This document shows positions 10,141 to 19,848 of a stretch of DNA of 64,000 nucleotides, piece by piece. Made by a program: the position numbers and the translations under genes. This DNA is from Actinoplanes sp. NBC_00393 (lineage in GTDB: Bacteria; Actinomycetota; Actinomycetes; Mycobacteriales; Micromonosporaceae): positions 10,468,001 to 10,532,000 of the forward strand of contig NZ_CP107942.1 in the NCBI RefSeq assembly GCF_036053395.1, read 5' to 3'. The notes under the pieces were generated by a model. That model made no database searches. It had not been told where the DNA came from and saw only the letters and a list, made by a program, of their open reading frames with translations. Each line of letters begins with the position of its first letter. Position 1 is the first letter of the stretch.

Positions 10141-11055
10141 GTGACGGAAGCGATGCCGGACCTCGGATCCGACGAAGTGGTGGAGCCGGACGAGGCCGGT
10201 ACCGATCTGGTGGTGGTGACCGGTCTCTCCGGCGGTGGGCGCAGCACGGTGGCCCGCGCCCTGGAGAACGTCGGTTTCTACGTGGTCGACAACCTGCCGC
10301 AGGCGCTCATGCTGGAGATGGCGGAGCTGGCCTTCGCCGCGGGGGGTGCGGCCCGGCGGACCGCGATGGTGCTCGACGTACGGAGCAGGGCTTTCTCGAC
10401 CGACCTGGCCGGCGCCGTGCGGGCGCTCAAGGAGCGCGGCTTCTCGCCGCGCGTGGTCTTCGTGGACGCCGACGACGAGGTGCTGATCCGCCGGTTCGAG
10501 TCGGTGCGCCGCTCGCACCCGCTGCAGGGCGACGGCCGGCTGGCCGACGGCATCGCGGCGGAGCGCAAGCTGCTCGAGGAGGCCCGTGACCAGTCCGATG
10601 TGATCATCGACACCAGTCACCTGAACGTGAATCAGCTGCGCCGCCGGGTCGAGGAGCTGTTCGGCGGGGAGGACTCCCGCAAGCTGCGGATCACCGTGCT
10701 CTCCTTCGGCTTCAAGTACGGCCTGCCGCCGGACGCCGACTACGTGCTGGACGCCCGGTTCCTGCCCAACCCGTTCTGGGTGCCGGAGCTGCGCGAGCAC
10801 ACCGGCCTGGAGGAGGGCGTGAGCAGCTATGTGCTGGGCCAGGAGGGGGCGACCGACTTCGTCGCCACCTACGCCGGGCTGATCGCGGCGACCGCGCCCG
10901 GCTTCGAGCGCGAGGGCAAGCGGTATCTGACGGTCGCCATCGGTTGCACCGGCGGCAAGCACCGCAGTGTCGCCATCACCGAGGAGTTGACCTCGCGGCT
11001 GAGCGGGATGCGCCTGTCCGCGCACGCCTCGCACCGCGACCTGGGGCGGGAGTGA
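10141..11055 (+). CDS. rapZ: RNase adapter RapZ (nucleotide-binding protein)
   Basis: RapZ/YvcJ family, 304 residues: P-loop GLSGGGRST near residues 28-36, the VVDNLP motif at about 48-53, and the C-terminal IGCTGGKHRSV motif of the RapZ domain. In E. coli RapZ guides RNase E to the glmZ sRNA; in actinobacteria the role is less clear, although the rapZ-yvcK-whiA cluster is strongly conserved. The third Gly in GGGR replaces the more usual Ala. The start GTG follows GGGAGG by 5 nt. The stop overlaps the yvcK start (GTGA), so the genes are co-transcribed. Confidence 0.93.
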   Translation: MTEAMPDLGSDEVVEPDEAGTDLVVVTGLSGGGRSTVARALENVGFYVVDNLPQALMLEMAELAFAAGGAARRTAMVLDVRSRAFSTDLAGAVRALKERGFSPRVVFVDADDEVLIRRFESVRRSHPLQGDGRLADGIAAERKLLEEARDQSDVIIDTSHLNVNQLRRRVEELFGGEDSRKLRITVLSFGFKYGLPPDADYVLDARFLPNPFWVPELREHTGLEEGVSSYVLGQEGATDFVATYAGLIAATAPGFEREGKRYLTVAIGCTGGKHRSVAITEELTSRLSGMRLSAHASHRDLGRE

Positions 11056-12248
11056 CGGCGGCCGGCCGCGGGGGCGGCCCGGTCCGGGTCGTCGCGTTCG
11101 GCGGCGGGCACGGGCTGAGCGCCTCGCTGCGCGCCCTGCGGCACTGCGCCGGCGAGCTGGAGCTGGAGATCACCGCGATCGTGACGGTCGGTGACGACGG
11201 CGGATCGAGCGGCCGCCTGCGGGTCGAGCGGGACGCCCTGCTGCCCCCGGGTGACCTGCGGCAGGCGCTCGCCGCGCTGGCGGCCGATCACCCGACCTCC
11301 CGGCGCACGGCCAGCCTGATGCAGCACCGGTTCGCCGCGATGCCGGAGCCGGAGGCGCCCCGCCCACCGGTCCCGGCCCAGTCCGGTGCAGCCCAGTCCG
11401 GTGCAGCTCAGTCCGGTGCAGCTCAGTCCGGTACAGCTCAGGATGGTGCGGCTCAGGCCGGCGCCGGCCGGCCCGGCCCGGTGGTGAACGGCGTGCATGC
11501 GGCGGGCGGCGCCCCGGACCGGGTGCTCACCCGCGGCCCGCGGCTGGAGCGCCGGGCCGACCGCAGCAAGGACACCCTGGCCGGGCACGCGGTCGGCAAC
11601 CTGTTGCTGCTCGGCCTGATCGAGATGCTCGGCGACCCGGTGCTGGCCCTCGACCACGCTGCCGAGATGGTCGGCGCCCAGGGCCGGGTGCTGCCGATGG
11701 CCCTGCACGCGGTCGGGATCGAGGCGGACCTGGTGGCCGCCGACGGCCGCCCGGAGACGGTACGCGGACAGCACTCGGTCGCGGTGGCCGACGGCCGGGT
11801 GGAGGCGCTGCGCCTGGTGCCGGAGAACCCGCCGGCCTGCCCCGAGGCGATCGAGGCGGTCCGCGCCGCCGACTGGCTGATCTTCGGCCCGGGCAGCTGG
11901 TTCACCAGCGTGCTCCCGCACCTGCTGGTCCCGGACCTGGCCGCGGCGATCGTGGCGAGTCCGGCGCGCCGGCTGGTGACGCTGAACCTCAGTGCCGACA
12001 AGGAGACGGCCGGCCTCTCCGCCGCCGATCATCTGGCTACGCTGCGGCGTTATCTGCCGCAGTTGCGGGTCGACACGGTGCTGGCCGACGCGAAATGGGC
12101 AGGCGAGCCGGAGCCGGTCCGGATCGCCGCCGGGGAGCTGGGCGCGCAGCTGGTGCTGGCACCCGTCGCCGTTGCGGACGGCAGCCCACGGCATGATCCT
12201 CAGTCATTGGGTGTTGCACTGGTGCCAGTATTGGGCGCCGCTCGTTAG
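11052..12248 (+). CDS. YvcK/CofD-like protein (UPF0052) with tandem-repeat insertion
   Basis: CofD-fold protein of the YvcK family, linked in other bacteria to gluconeogenic growth and peptidoglycan control. Seen: GGGHGLSASLRAL at the N-terminus, VGDDGGSSGRLR, and the GPGSWFTSVLPHLL motif. At 398 residues it is clearly longer than usual family members (about 320-340). The excess is an insertion before GHAVGNLLL that includes five copies of a pentapeptide AQSGA encoded by 15-bp repeats. The GTG start overlaps the rapZ stop. Confidence 0.9.
   Translation: MTAAGRGGGPVRVVAFGGGHGLSASLRALRHCAGELELEITAIVTVGDDGGSSGRLRVERDALLPPGDLRQALAALAADHPTSRRTASLMQHRFAAMPEPEAPRPPVPAQSGAAQSGAAQSGAAQSGTAQDGAAQAGAGRPGPVVNGVHAAGGAPDRVLTRGPRLERRADRSKDTLAGHAVGNLLLLGLIEMLGDPVLALDHAAEMVGAQGRVLPMALHAVGIEADLVAADGRPETVRGQHSVAVADGRVEALRLVPENPPACPEAIEAVRAADWLIFGPGSWFTSVLPHLLVPDLAAAIVASPARRLVTLNLSADKETAGLSAADHLATLRRYLPQLRVDTVLADAKWAGEPEPVRIAAGELGAQLVLAPVAVADGSPRHDPQSLGVALVPVLGAAR
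11376..11460 (+). repeat. 15-bp tandem repeat inside yvcK (about 5.7 copies)
   Basis: The unit GCCCAGTCCGGTGCA repeats at 11376, 11391, 11406, 11421 and 11436 plus a partial copy, drifting to GCTCAGGATGGTGCG. The array stays in frame and encodes AQSGA-type pentapeptides. Confidence 0.92.
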
Positions 12249-12300
12249 GCACAGGCGTAGTACGGCACATTGTTCAAGATCCGGCGCATGAGGTGACGTA

Positions 12301-13281
12301 ATGGCGATGACGGCAGCGGTCAAGGACGAGCTGAGCCGGGTCGACGTGCCCAAGCCCTGCTGCCGGAGGGCCGAGATGGCGGCGCTGCTGCGGTTCGCGG
12401 GCGGGCTGCACATCGTTTCCGGCCGGGTGGTCGTGGAGGCGGAGCTGGACACCGGCGCGGTGGCCCGGCGGCTGCGGCGTGAGATCGCCGACGTCTACGG
12501 CTACCCCTCCGAGGTGCACGTCCTGGCCTCCGGCGGGCTGCGCAAGGGCAGCCACTACATCGTTCGCATCGTGAAGGACGGCGAGGTCCTGGCCCGGCAG
12601 ACCGGCCTGCTTGACGTGCGTGGCCGCCCGGTGCGGGGCCTGCCGCAGCACGTGGTGAACGGCAACGTCTGCTGCTCGGTGGCGGCCTGGCGGGGCGCGT
12701 TCATGGCACACGGCTCGCTCACCGAGCCGGGCCGCTCCAGCGCCCTGGAGATCACCTGCCCGGGCCCGGAAGCGGCGCTGGCCCTGCGCGGCGCCGCGCG
12801 CCGCATCGGGATCACCGCGAAGGACCGCGAGGTACGCGGAGTCGACCGCGTCGTGATCAAGGACGGCGACGCGATCGCGGCGCTGCTCACCCGGGTCGGG
12901 GCGCACTCCAGCGTGCTCGCCTGGGAGGAGCGCCGGGTCCGCCGTGAGGTCCGGGCCACCGCCAACCGGCTGGCCAACTTCGACGACGCCAACCTGCGGC
13001 GTTCGGCCCGTGCGGCGGTCGCGGCCGCGGCCCGGGTCACCCGCGCCCTGGAGATCCTCGCCGACGACGCGCCCAACCACCTGACCTCGGCCGGCCGGCT
13101 GCGGCTGGAGCACCGGCAGGCCTCCCTGGAGGAGCTGGGCGCGCTGGCCGACCCGCCGCTGACCAAGGACGCCATCGCCGGCCGGATCCGGCGGCTGCTG
13201 GCGCTCGCCGACAAGCGGGCCCGCGATCTCGGGATTCCGGACACCGAGGCGGCCGTCACCCCGGAGATGATGGCCTGCTGA
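12301..13281 (+). CDS. whiA: DNA-binding regulator WhiA
   Basis: WhiA combines a LAGLIDADG-like N-terminal domain without endonuclease function and a C-terminal helix-turn-helix. In Streptomyces it works with WhiB to switch on sporulation septation genes. The 326-residue product starts [13 protein letters not shown] and ends with the HTH segment [30 protein letters not shown]. The ATG follows AGGTG by a few nt. It is third in the rapZ-yvcK-whiA cluster, after a 52-nt gap. Confidence 0.96.
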   Translation: MAMTAAVKDELSRVDVPKPCCRRAEMAALLRFAGGLHIVSGRVVVEAELDTGAVARRLRREIADVYGYPSEVHVLASGGLRKGSHYIVRIVKDGEVLARQTGLLDVRGRPVRGLPQHVVNGNVCCSVAAWRGAFMAHGSLTEPGRSSALEITCPGPEAALALRGAARRIGITAKDREVRGVDRVVIKDGDAIAALLTRVGAHSSVLAWEERRVRREVRATANRLANFDDANLRRSARAAVAAAARVTRALEILADDAPNHLTSAGRLRLEHRQASLEELGALADPPLTKDAIAGRIRRLLALADKRARDLGIPDTEAAVTPEMMAC

Positions 13282-14642
<1,361 letters not shown>

Positions 14643-14650
14643 GCCTCATC

Positions 14651-15847
14651 ATGAAGACTCTCGACGACCTGCTCGGCGAGGGTGTCTCGGGTCGGCGCGT
14701 GCTCGTGCGCGCCGACCTGAACGTCCCGTTCGACAAGGCGAACCCGGGTGTGATCAGCGACGACGGCCGTGCCCGCGCGGTGCTGCCGACCCTGATCGCG
14801 CTGCGTGACGCGGGCGCCCGCGTCATCGTGATGTCGCACCTCGGCCGCCCGAAGGGCGAGCCGGACCCCAAGTTCACCCTGCGCCCGGTCGCCACCCGGC
14901 TGGCCGAGCTGCTGGGCTCCTCGGTCGTCTTCGCGGACGACACGGTGGGCCCGGAGGCCACCCAGGCGGTCGCCGAGCTGCAGGACGGCCAGGTGCTGCT
15001 CCTGGAGAACCTGCGCTTCAACAAGGGCGAGACCTCGAAGGACGACGCCGAGCGCGGCGCTTTCGCGGACCAGCTCGCGGCCTTCGCCGACTTCTACGTG
15101 GACGACGCGTTCGGCGCGGTGCACCGCAAGCACGCCTCGGTGTACGACGTGGCGGCCCGTCTGCCGCACTACGCGGGTGGTCTCGTCCTCAAGGAGGTCG
15201 AGGTCCTCAAGCGGGTGTCGGACTCGCCGGAGCAGCCCTATGTGGTCGTGCTCGGCGGTTCGAAGGTCTCCGACAAGCTGGCCGTCATCCAGGCGCTGCT
15301 GCCGAAGGTCGACAAGCTCCTGGTCGGTGGCGGGATGTGCTTCACCTTCCTCAAGGCTCAGGGGCACGAGGTCGGCAAGTCGCTGCTCGAAGCCGAGATG
15401 ATCGACACGTGCCGTGACCTGCTCGCGCAGGCCGACGGCCGGATCGTCCTGCCGGTGGACGTGGTCGCGGCGACGGAGTTCTCCGCCGATGCCGATCACG
15501 ATATTTACGACATTTCGGATATTCCGGCTGATCGGCTGGGTCTGGACATCGGCCCGCGTTCGGTCGAGCTCTTCGCAGGCGCGATCGCCGGCGCGAAGAC
15601 CGTGTTCTGGAACGGCCCGATGGGCGTCTTCGAGCTCGCCCCGTTCGCTGCGGGCACCCGCGGCGTCGCCGAGGCGATCACCAAGATCGACGGCTTCTCG
15701 GTCGTCGGCGGCGGTGACTCGGCCGCGGCGGTCCGCACCCTGGGCCTGGACGAGTCCGCGTTCGGCCACATCTCCACCGGCGGGGGCGCGTCCCTGGAGT
15801 ACCTCGAAGGCAAGACGCTGCCGGGCGTCGCCGCACTGGAGAATTGA
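14651..15847 (+). CDS. pgk: Phosphoglycerate kinase
   Basis: Makes ATP from 1,3-bisphosphoglycerate. 398 residues; [12 protein letters not shown] near the N-terminus, MSHLGRPKG substrate loop, and the nucleotide-binding GGGDSAAA near the C-terminus. The ATG at 14651 lies 8 nt after the gap stop. A ribosome binding site is weak, so translation is probably coupled to gap. Its TGA shares one base with the tpiA ATG. Confidence 0.97.
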   Translation: MKTLDDLLGEGVSGRRVLVRADLNVPFDKANPGVISDDGRARAVLPTLIALRDAGARVIVMSHLGRPKGEPDPKFTLRPVATRLAELLGSSVVFADDTVGPEATQAVAELQDGQVLLLENLRFNKGETSKDDAERGAFADQLAAFADFYVDDAFGAVHRKHASVYDVAARLPHYAGGLVLKEVEVLKRVSDSPEQPYVVVLGGSKVSDKLAVIQALLPKVDKLLVGGGMCFTFLKAQGHEVGKSLLEAEMIDTCRDLLAQADGRIVLPVDVVAATEFSADADHDIYDISDIPADRLGLDIGPRSVELFAGAIAGAKTVFWNGPMGVFELAPFAAGTRGVAEAITKIDGFSVVGGGDSAAAVRTLGLDESAFGHISTGGGASLEYLEGKTLPGVAALEN

Positions 15848-16632
15848 TGACGACCCGTAAGCCGATCATTGCCGGCAACTGGAAGATGAACCTCAACCAC
15901 TTCGAGGCCAATCTGCTGGTCCAGAAGCTGGCGGCGAGCCTGAGCCCGGAGCAGCTGGACGCCGTGGAGACGGTCGTCCTGCCGCCGTTCACCGACCTGC
16001 GCACCGTGCAGACCGCGGTCGACGGCGACAAGCTGGCCATCGCGTACGGCGCGCAGGACATCTCGCAGCACGCGTCCGGCGCGTACACCGGGGAGATCTC
16101 CGGCGCCATGCTCGCCAAGCTGGGCTGCACCTACGTGGTGATCGGGCACTCCGAGCGCCGCGAGTACCACAACGAGAGCGACGAGCTGATCAACGCGAAG
16201 ATCAAGGCGGCCTTCGCGGCCGGCCTGACCCCGATCTTCTGCGTCGGCGAGGGCCTGTCGGTCCGCGAGGAGTCGGCGCACGTCGGCCACTGCACCGCGC
16301 AGGTCGACGCGGGCCTCGACGGGCTCAAGGAAGACCAGATCAAGCAGATCGTCATCGCGTACGAGCCGGTCTGGGCGATCGGCACCGGCAAGACCGCGAC
16401 GCCGGACGACGCGCAGGAGGTCTGCGGGGAGATCCGCGCCCGGCTCGCCGAGAAGTTCGGCGCCGAGGTGGCCGAGGCGGTCCGGATCCAGTACGGCGGC
16501 TCGGTCAAGGCGGCCAACATCGCCTCGATCATGTCCCAGCCGGACGTGGACGGCGCCCTGGTCGGCGGCGCGAGCCTGGACGCCGAGGAGTTCGCGTCCA
16601 TCGTGCGCTTCCCGGAGCACGTCGCGCGCTGA
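15847..16632 (+). CDS. tpiA: Triosephosphate isomerase
   Basis: Interconverts dihydroxyacetone phosphate and glyceraldehyde-3-phosphate. 261 residues; N/K of the active site in AGNWKMN (residues 9-15), catalytic His in GHSERR, catalytic Glu and loop 6 in [11 protein letters not shown], phosphate-binding YGGSV. The ATG overlaps the pgk TGA by one nt; the preceding in-frame TTG belongs to the end of pgk. Confidence 0.97.
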   Translation: MTTRKPIIAGNWKMNLNHFEANLLVQKLAASLSPEQLDAVETVVLPPFTDLRTVQTAVDGDKLAIAYGAQDISQHASGAYTGEISGAMLAKLGCTYVVIGHSERREYHNESDELINAKIKAAFAAGLTPIFCVGEGLSVREESAHVGHCTAQVDAGLDGLKEDQIKQIVIAYEPVWAIGTGKTATPDDAQEVCGEIRARLAEKFGAEVAEAVRIQYGGSVKAANIASIMSQPDVDGALVGGASLDAEEFASIVRFPEHVAR

Positions 16633-16733
16633 GCTCGCTCGGATGAACACCCCGTGTGCCCGGTCGCCCCGTGCGGCCGGGCACCGGCTATTGTGGGACG
16701 GCTGCCTGTCCCCTGAGAGGAATGAACCCGACC

Positions 16734-16988
16734 ATGCCGATCGAGTTCGCTTACACGTTGATCGTGTTGCTGATCATCACCAGCATCCTGCTGACGCTGC
16801 TGATCCTGCTGCACCGGGGTAAGGGCGGCGGCATGTCCAGCATGTTCGGCGGCGGCGTGACCTCCAGCCTGGCCGGTTCCTCGGTGGCGGAGAAGAACCT
16901 GGACCGCTACACCGTTCTGGTGGGCATCATCTGGTTCGCCTGCATTGTCGGGCTTGGCTTCTGGCTCAAACTTGCGGTGGGTTCCTGA
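16734..16988 (+). CDS. secG: Preprotein translocase subunit SecG
   Basis: 84 residues with two transmembrane helices (~5-26 and ~58-80) joined by the Gly/Ser-rich RGKGGGMSSMFGGG loop typical of SecG. It is the small accessory subunit of the SecYEG channel. The ATG at 16734 gives the normal MPIEFAYTLIV start; an in-frame ATG at 16722 lies too close to GAGAGG. Downstream of tpiA is its usual actinobacterial place. Confidence 0.93.
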   Translation: MPIEFAYTLIVLLIITSILLTLLILLHRGKGGGMSSMFGGGVTSSLAGSSVAEKNLDRYTVLVGIIWFACIVGLGFWLKLAVGS

Positions 16989-17013
16989 CAGCCACCGGTA
17001 GTCGTACAATCTG

Positions 17014-17048
17014 CCGCGCGGCCGGTTTTTCCGGCCGCGCGGTTTTTT
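17014..17048 (+). terminator. Strong intrinsic terminator after secG
   Basis: 12-bp perfect GC stem CCGCGCGGCCGG / CCGGCCGCGCGG with a TTTTT loop, followed by TTTTTT. It ends the gap-pgk-tpiA-secG operon and is the clearest Rho-independent terminator in the window. Confidence 0.95.
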
Positions 17049-17106
17049 GTTCCCGCCGTCCGATTCGACGGCTCCTGAGAGGCCCCTCGAGACAGGAGTG
17101 ACGTCC

Positions 17107-17448
17107 GTGTCCAGTGGCAGCGCTATCCGCGGCAGTCGCGTCGGGTCCAGCCCGATGCGCCCCGACGAGCGCAGCGAACCCGCACCGCGCCGGCAGATCA
17201 CGTATTTCTGCGCGGCCGGTCATGACAGCCAGATCTGGTTCGCGGCCGAGGCCGCGGCACCGGATCACTGGGATTGCCCCCGGTGCGGTCAGCCGGCCGG
17301 GCTCGACCGGTCCAACCCGCCCGGGCGGTTGCGTACCGAACCGTACAAGTCGCATCTCGCGTACGTGAAAGAACGTCGCTCCGAGGCGGACGCGGCGGCT
17401 ATCCTGGCCGAGGCGCTGGCCAAAGTGCGGCGGCGCCGCGGCGAGTAG
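17107..17448 (+). CDS. rbpA: RNA polymerase-binding protein RbpA
   Basis: RbpA binds RNA polymerase and group 1/2 sigma factors and stabilises the open complex in actinobacteria. 113 residues: SSGSAIRGSRVGSSPM at the N-terminus, the Cys/His core (CAAGHDSQIWF...WDCPRCGQPAG) and the sigma-interacting NEPYKTHLAYVKERR-like segment (TEPYKSHLAYVKERRS). GTG at 17107 has AGGAG 8 nt upstream. The gene lies convergent to the GNAT gene with a 3-nt gap. Confidence 0.95.
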   Translation: MSSGSAIRGSRVGSSPMRPDERSEPAPRRQITYFCAAGHDSQIWFAAEAAAPDHWDCPRCGQPAGLDRSNPPGRLRTEPYKSHLAYVKERRSEADAAAILAEALAKVRRRRGE

Positions 17449-17451
17449 ACC

Positions 17452-18054
17452 TCAGAGCGGGCCGGTGTCCCGGCCCAGATAGAGCGCGCCGGCATCCGGG
17501 ACCGCCAGGTCCCGGAAGCCGAGCCGTTGGTAGAAGGCGTAGGCGCCGTGGTTGTCCGGCGCCATCCCGAGATGCACCCGGGGTACGCCGGCCGCGCGCA
17601 GACCGTCCAGGAACGCGGCCATCAGGCCGCGGCCCTGCCCCCTGCCCTGCCACTCCGGCAGCAGGTCGATGTGCAGGTGCGCCGGGTAGTCGGCCAGTTC
17701 GGGCAGCAGCATCCGCTCCGGGTCCCGGTGCAGGCCGAGCATCCCCTCGTCACGCGGATCGCCGTCCGGGTAGCGGCCCTCGGTCGCCGGGAGCCACTCG
17801 GCGCGGTACCACTTCACGAACGCGGCCGTGTCCGCGGTGCCGAGGATGTAGCCGACCGCGTTGCCCGCGCCGTCGTCGAGAACGTGCGCGTGCTGCGGCT
17901 CATGAGTCACGTAGGGCACCGCCCAGATGTCGCCGAGCAGGCGGTCCGAGCTGTGCGCGCCGCGAGCGTCACCGCCCGCGGCGCCGGTGCGCACGCAGAT
18001 GTCGTAGATGGCGTCGAGATCGGCCGGCCGGTAGGCGCGAATGATGGGTTGCAC
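17452..18054 (-). CDS. GNAT family N-acetyltransferase
   Basis: 200 residues. The acetyl-CoA motif A is seen as LHIDLLPEWQGRGQGRGLM (~128-146), where QGRGQG corresponds to the Q/RxxGxG/A loop, and YQRLGFRD closes the fold. The acceptor substrate is unknown. The GTG start is supported by TAGAAT (18061-18066) 6 nt upstream, so it has its own leaderless promoter although it follows pgl closely. Confidence 0.85.
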   Translation of the reverse strand: MQPIIRAYRPADLDAIYDICVRTGAAGGDARGAHSSDRLLGDIWAVPYVTHEPQHAHVLDDGAGNAVGYILGTADTAAFVKWYRAEWLPATEGRYPDGDPRDEGMLGLHRDPERMLLPELADYPAHLHIDLLPEWQGRGQGRGLMAAFLDGLRAAGVPRVHLGMAPDNHGAYAFYQRLGFRDLAVPDAGALYLGRDTGPL

Positions 18055-18060
18055 GGCGCG

Positions 18061-18066
18061 ATTCTA
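18061..18066 (-). promoter_or_regulatory. -10 hexamer TAGAAT, leaderless promoter of the GNAT gene
   Basis: TAGAAT, 6 nt, GTG. It overlaps the 3' end of pgl. Confidence 0.5.
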
Positions 18067-18792
18067 GGGCTGGGTGGGCACCTCGGCCGCGGCCGCGCGG
18101 TCCAGCAGCCAGAGCGTTTTGCGTACGCCCGTCGCGTTCCTCGCCGGCAGCGACCCACCGGCCAGCACGGTGCCGATCGGGGCGGCCTTGTCCGGCCCGG
18201 CCGCGATCAGCCACACCTCCTCGGCGCTCTGGATCGTCGACAGGGTCAGCGTGACCCGGGTCGGCGGCGGCTTCGGGCTGTCGTGCACCGCGGCCGTCGC
18301 ACCGGACTCCTGCAGCACCGGGTGCTCCGGGAAGAGCGACGCCACATGACCGTCCTCGCCGACGCCGAGCATCAGCACATCGAAGCGGGGGAGCGGAGTG
18401 CCCAGCTCGTCCGCGTACCGGGCGGCGGCCGCCACCGCGTCCTCGCCGTCCGGCCCGTCGGAGGCCGGCATCGCGTGCACCCGAGCCGGGTCCAGCGGCA
18501 GCTTGTCCAGCAGGGCCTCGCGGGCCTGGGTCTCGTTGCGGTCCGGGTCGCCGGACGGCAGGAAACGCTCGTCGCCCCACCACAGGTCCACTCGCGACCA
18601 GTCGATCGCGGCGGAGGCCGGCAGTTCGCGGACGGCGCGCAACACCTTCGCGGCGACCCGGCCGCCGGTCAGGACCACGCTCGCCGAACCGTGCACCGCC
18701 TGGGCGTCCAGGATCTTGATGGACAGCCGAGCCGCCACCGTGGACGCCAGGATGTCGGCGTCCGGTACCACCACGACCACGGTCTCACTCAC
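18064..18792 (-). CDS. pgl: 6-phosphogluconolactonase
   Basis: Hydrolyses 6-phosphogluconolactone in the oxidative pentose-phosphate pathway. 242 residues of the DevB/SOL family: VVLTGGRVA phosphate loop region (~39-47), WWGDERFLP (~71-79), and GVGEDGHVASLFP (~143-155). GTG start with AAGGAG upstream. It is the last gene of the tkt-tal-zwf-opcA-pgl operon, separated from opcA by a strong hairpin. Confidence 0.95.
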   Translation of the reverse strand: MSETVVVVVPDADILASTVAARLSIKILDAQAVHGSASVVLTGGRVAAKVLRAVRELPASAAIDWSRVDLWWGDERFLPSGDPDRNETQAREALLDKLPLDPARVHAMPASDGPDGEDAVAAAARYADELGTPLPRFDVLMLGVGEDGHVASLFPEHPVLQESGATAAVHDSPKPPPTRVTLTLSTIQSAEEVWLIAAGPDKAAPIGTVLAGGSLPARNATGVRKTLWLLDRAAAAEVPTQP

Positions 18793-18812
18793 AGCGTTCT
18801 CTCCTTAGTGCA

Positions 18813-18843
18813 GGGCCGCCCGCCGCAGTGCGGCGGGCGGCCC
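18813..18843 (-). terminator. 14-bp intercistronic hairpin between opcA and pgl
   Basis: Perfect palindrome: GGGCCGCCCGCCGC and its complement around a 3-nt loop. Read on the minus strand no U-tract follows, so it may cause partial termination or stabilise the upstream mRNA; on the plus strand it is followed by TTT. It lies 20 nt before the pgl start. Confidence 0.75.
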
Positions 18844-18861
18844 TTTCGTCATCTCAGGGGA

Positions 18862-19848
18862 TCAGGCGACCGAACTGGCGGCCCGGGCGGCCAGCGCCGG
18901 GTCCTTCCAGACGTGTACGCGCATCGGCGCGCGGTGCTCCAGATCGGGCACCCCGGCCATGGCGCCGAGCGCCTCCGCGTAGATCTGGTCGGCGTCCAGC
19001 CGGCGCAGCTCCTCGGCGAGCTCGTCGCCGACCGGCCGCTTCGGCAGCGGCATGTACCGGTCCTCCTGGCCGGTCCGGCTGAACAGCGCCGTGCCCTCCT
19101 CACGGGTGACCCGGACGCAGTCGCCGTTCGCGCACTGCAGCTCCACCGAGTGCATCCGGGGCGCCCGGTCGGTGTGCTCCAGCACCGGCTCGATGCCGAG
19201 GCGGGACTTGAGCCAGCCGAGCATCAGCCAGGCCGTCGGGTCCTTCTCCGGCGCGACGATCCGGGCGCCGATGACCTGCGCCTCGGCGCTGTCGAAGGCG
19301 CCGGCGACCAGGGTCCGCCACAGCGTGATCCGGGTCCAGGTCAGGTCGGTGTCGCCGGGGGCGTAGTCGACCGCCCGCTGCTTCAGCGCCGCGACCGGGT
19401 CGGGGGCCTGCGCGGAGTCGGTGATCCGCCGGTCCGCCACGACGCCCAGGAAGTCGTTGGCGATCATGTTCGGCGGCTCCTCGTGCCACCACGTGACGAC
19501 CGGGACGTCCGGCGCGAGCAGCGGCATCACCACCGACTCGGCGTGCAGGGCGAGCCGCCCGTACATCCGCATGACGACCGCCTCGGCCGGGCCGAGCCGC
19601 CCGCCCACCACGATCTCGGCGTCCAGCCGGCTGCGGCCGTCCAGATCGGAGCGGACCACGATGAGCAGCCGGCAGGGGTGCGCGGCGGCGGCGATGGTGG
19701 CCGCCGCCTCGGCCTCGCGGACCTTCTTCTCCTCGACCACCGAGACCAGCGTGAGCGCCAGGCCGGAGGCCACGCCACCGGCACTGCGCCGTTCCGCGGC
19801 GAGCGCCTTCACTACCTCGTTACCGGTGGTGTCCCACAGTCCGATCAT
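18862..19848 (-). CDS. opcA: Glucose-6-phosphate dehydrogenase assembly protein OpcA
   Basis: OpcA is required for activity of glucose-6-phosphate dehydrogenase in cyanobacteria and actinobacteria. 328 residues, beginning MIGLWDTTGNEVVKAL, with VVTWWHEEPPNMIAND in the middle and the C-terminal MPLPKRPVGDELAEELRRLDAD stretch. The ATG has GGAGG upstream and overlaps the zwf stop by 4 nt, which fits obligate co-expression. Confidence 0.94.
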   Translation of the reverse strand: MIGLWDTTGNEVVKALAAERRSAGGVASGLALTLVSVVEEKKVREAEAAATIAAAAHPCRLLIVVRSDLDGRSRLDAEIVVGGRLGPAEAVVMRMYGRLALHAESVVMPLLAPDVPVVTWWHEEPPNMIANDFLGVVADRRITDSAQAPDPVAALKQRAVDYAPGDTDLTWTRITLWRTLVAGAFDSAEAQVIGARIVAPEKDPTAWLMLGWLKSRLGIEPVLEHTDRAPRMHSVELQCANGDCVRVTREEGTALFSRTGQEDRYMPLPKRPVGDELAEELRRLDADQIYAEALGAMAGVPDLEHRAPMRVHVWKDPALAARAASSVA

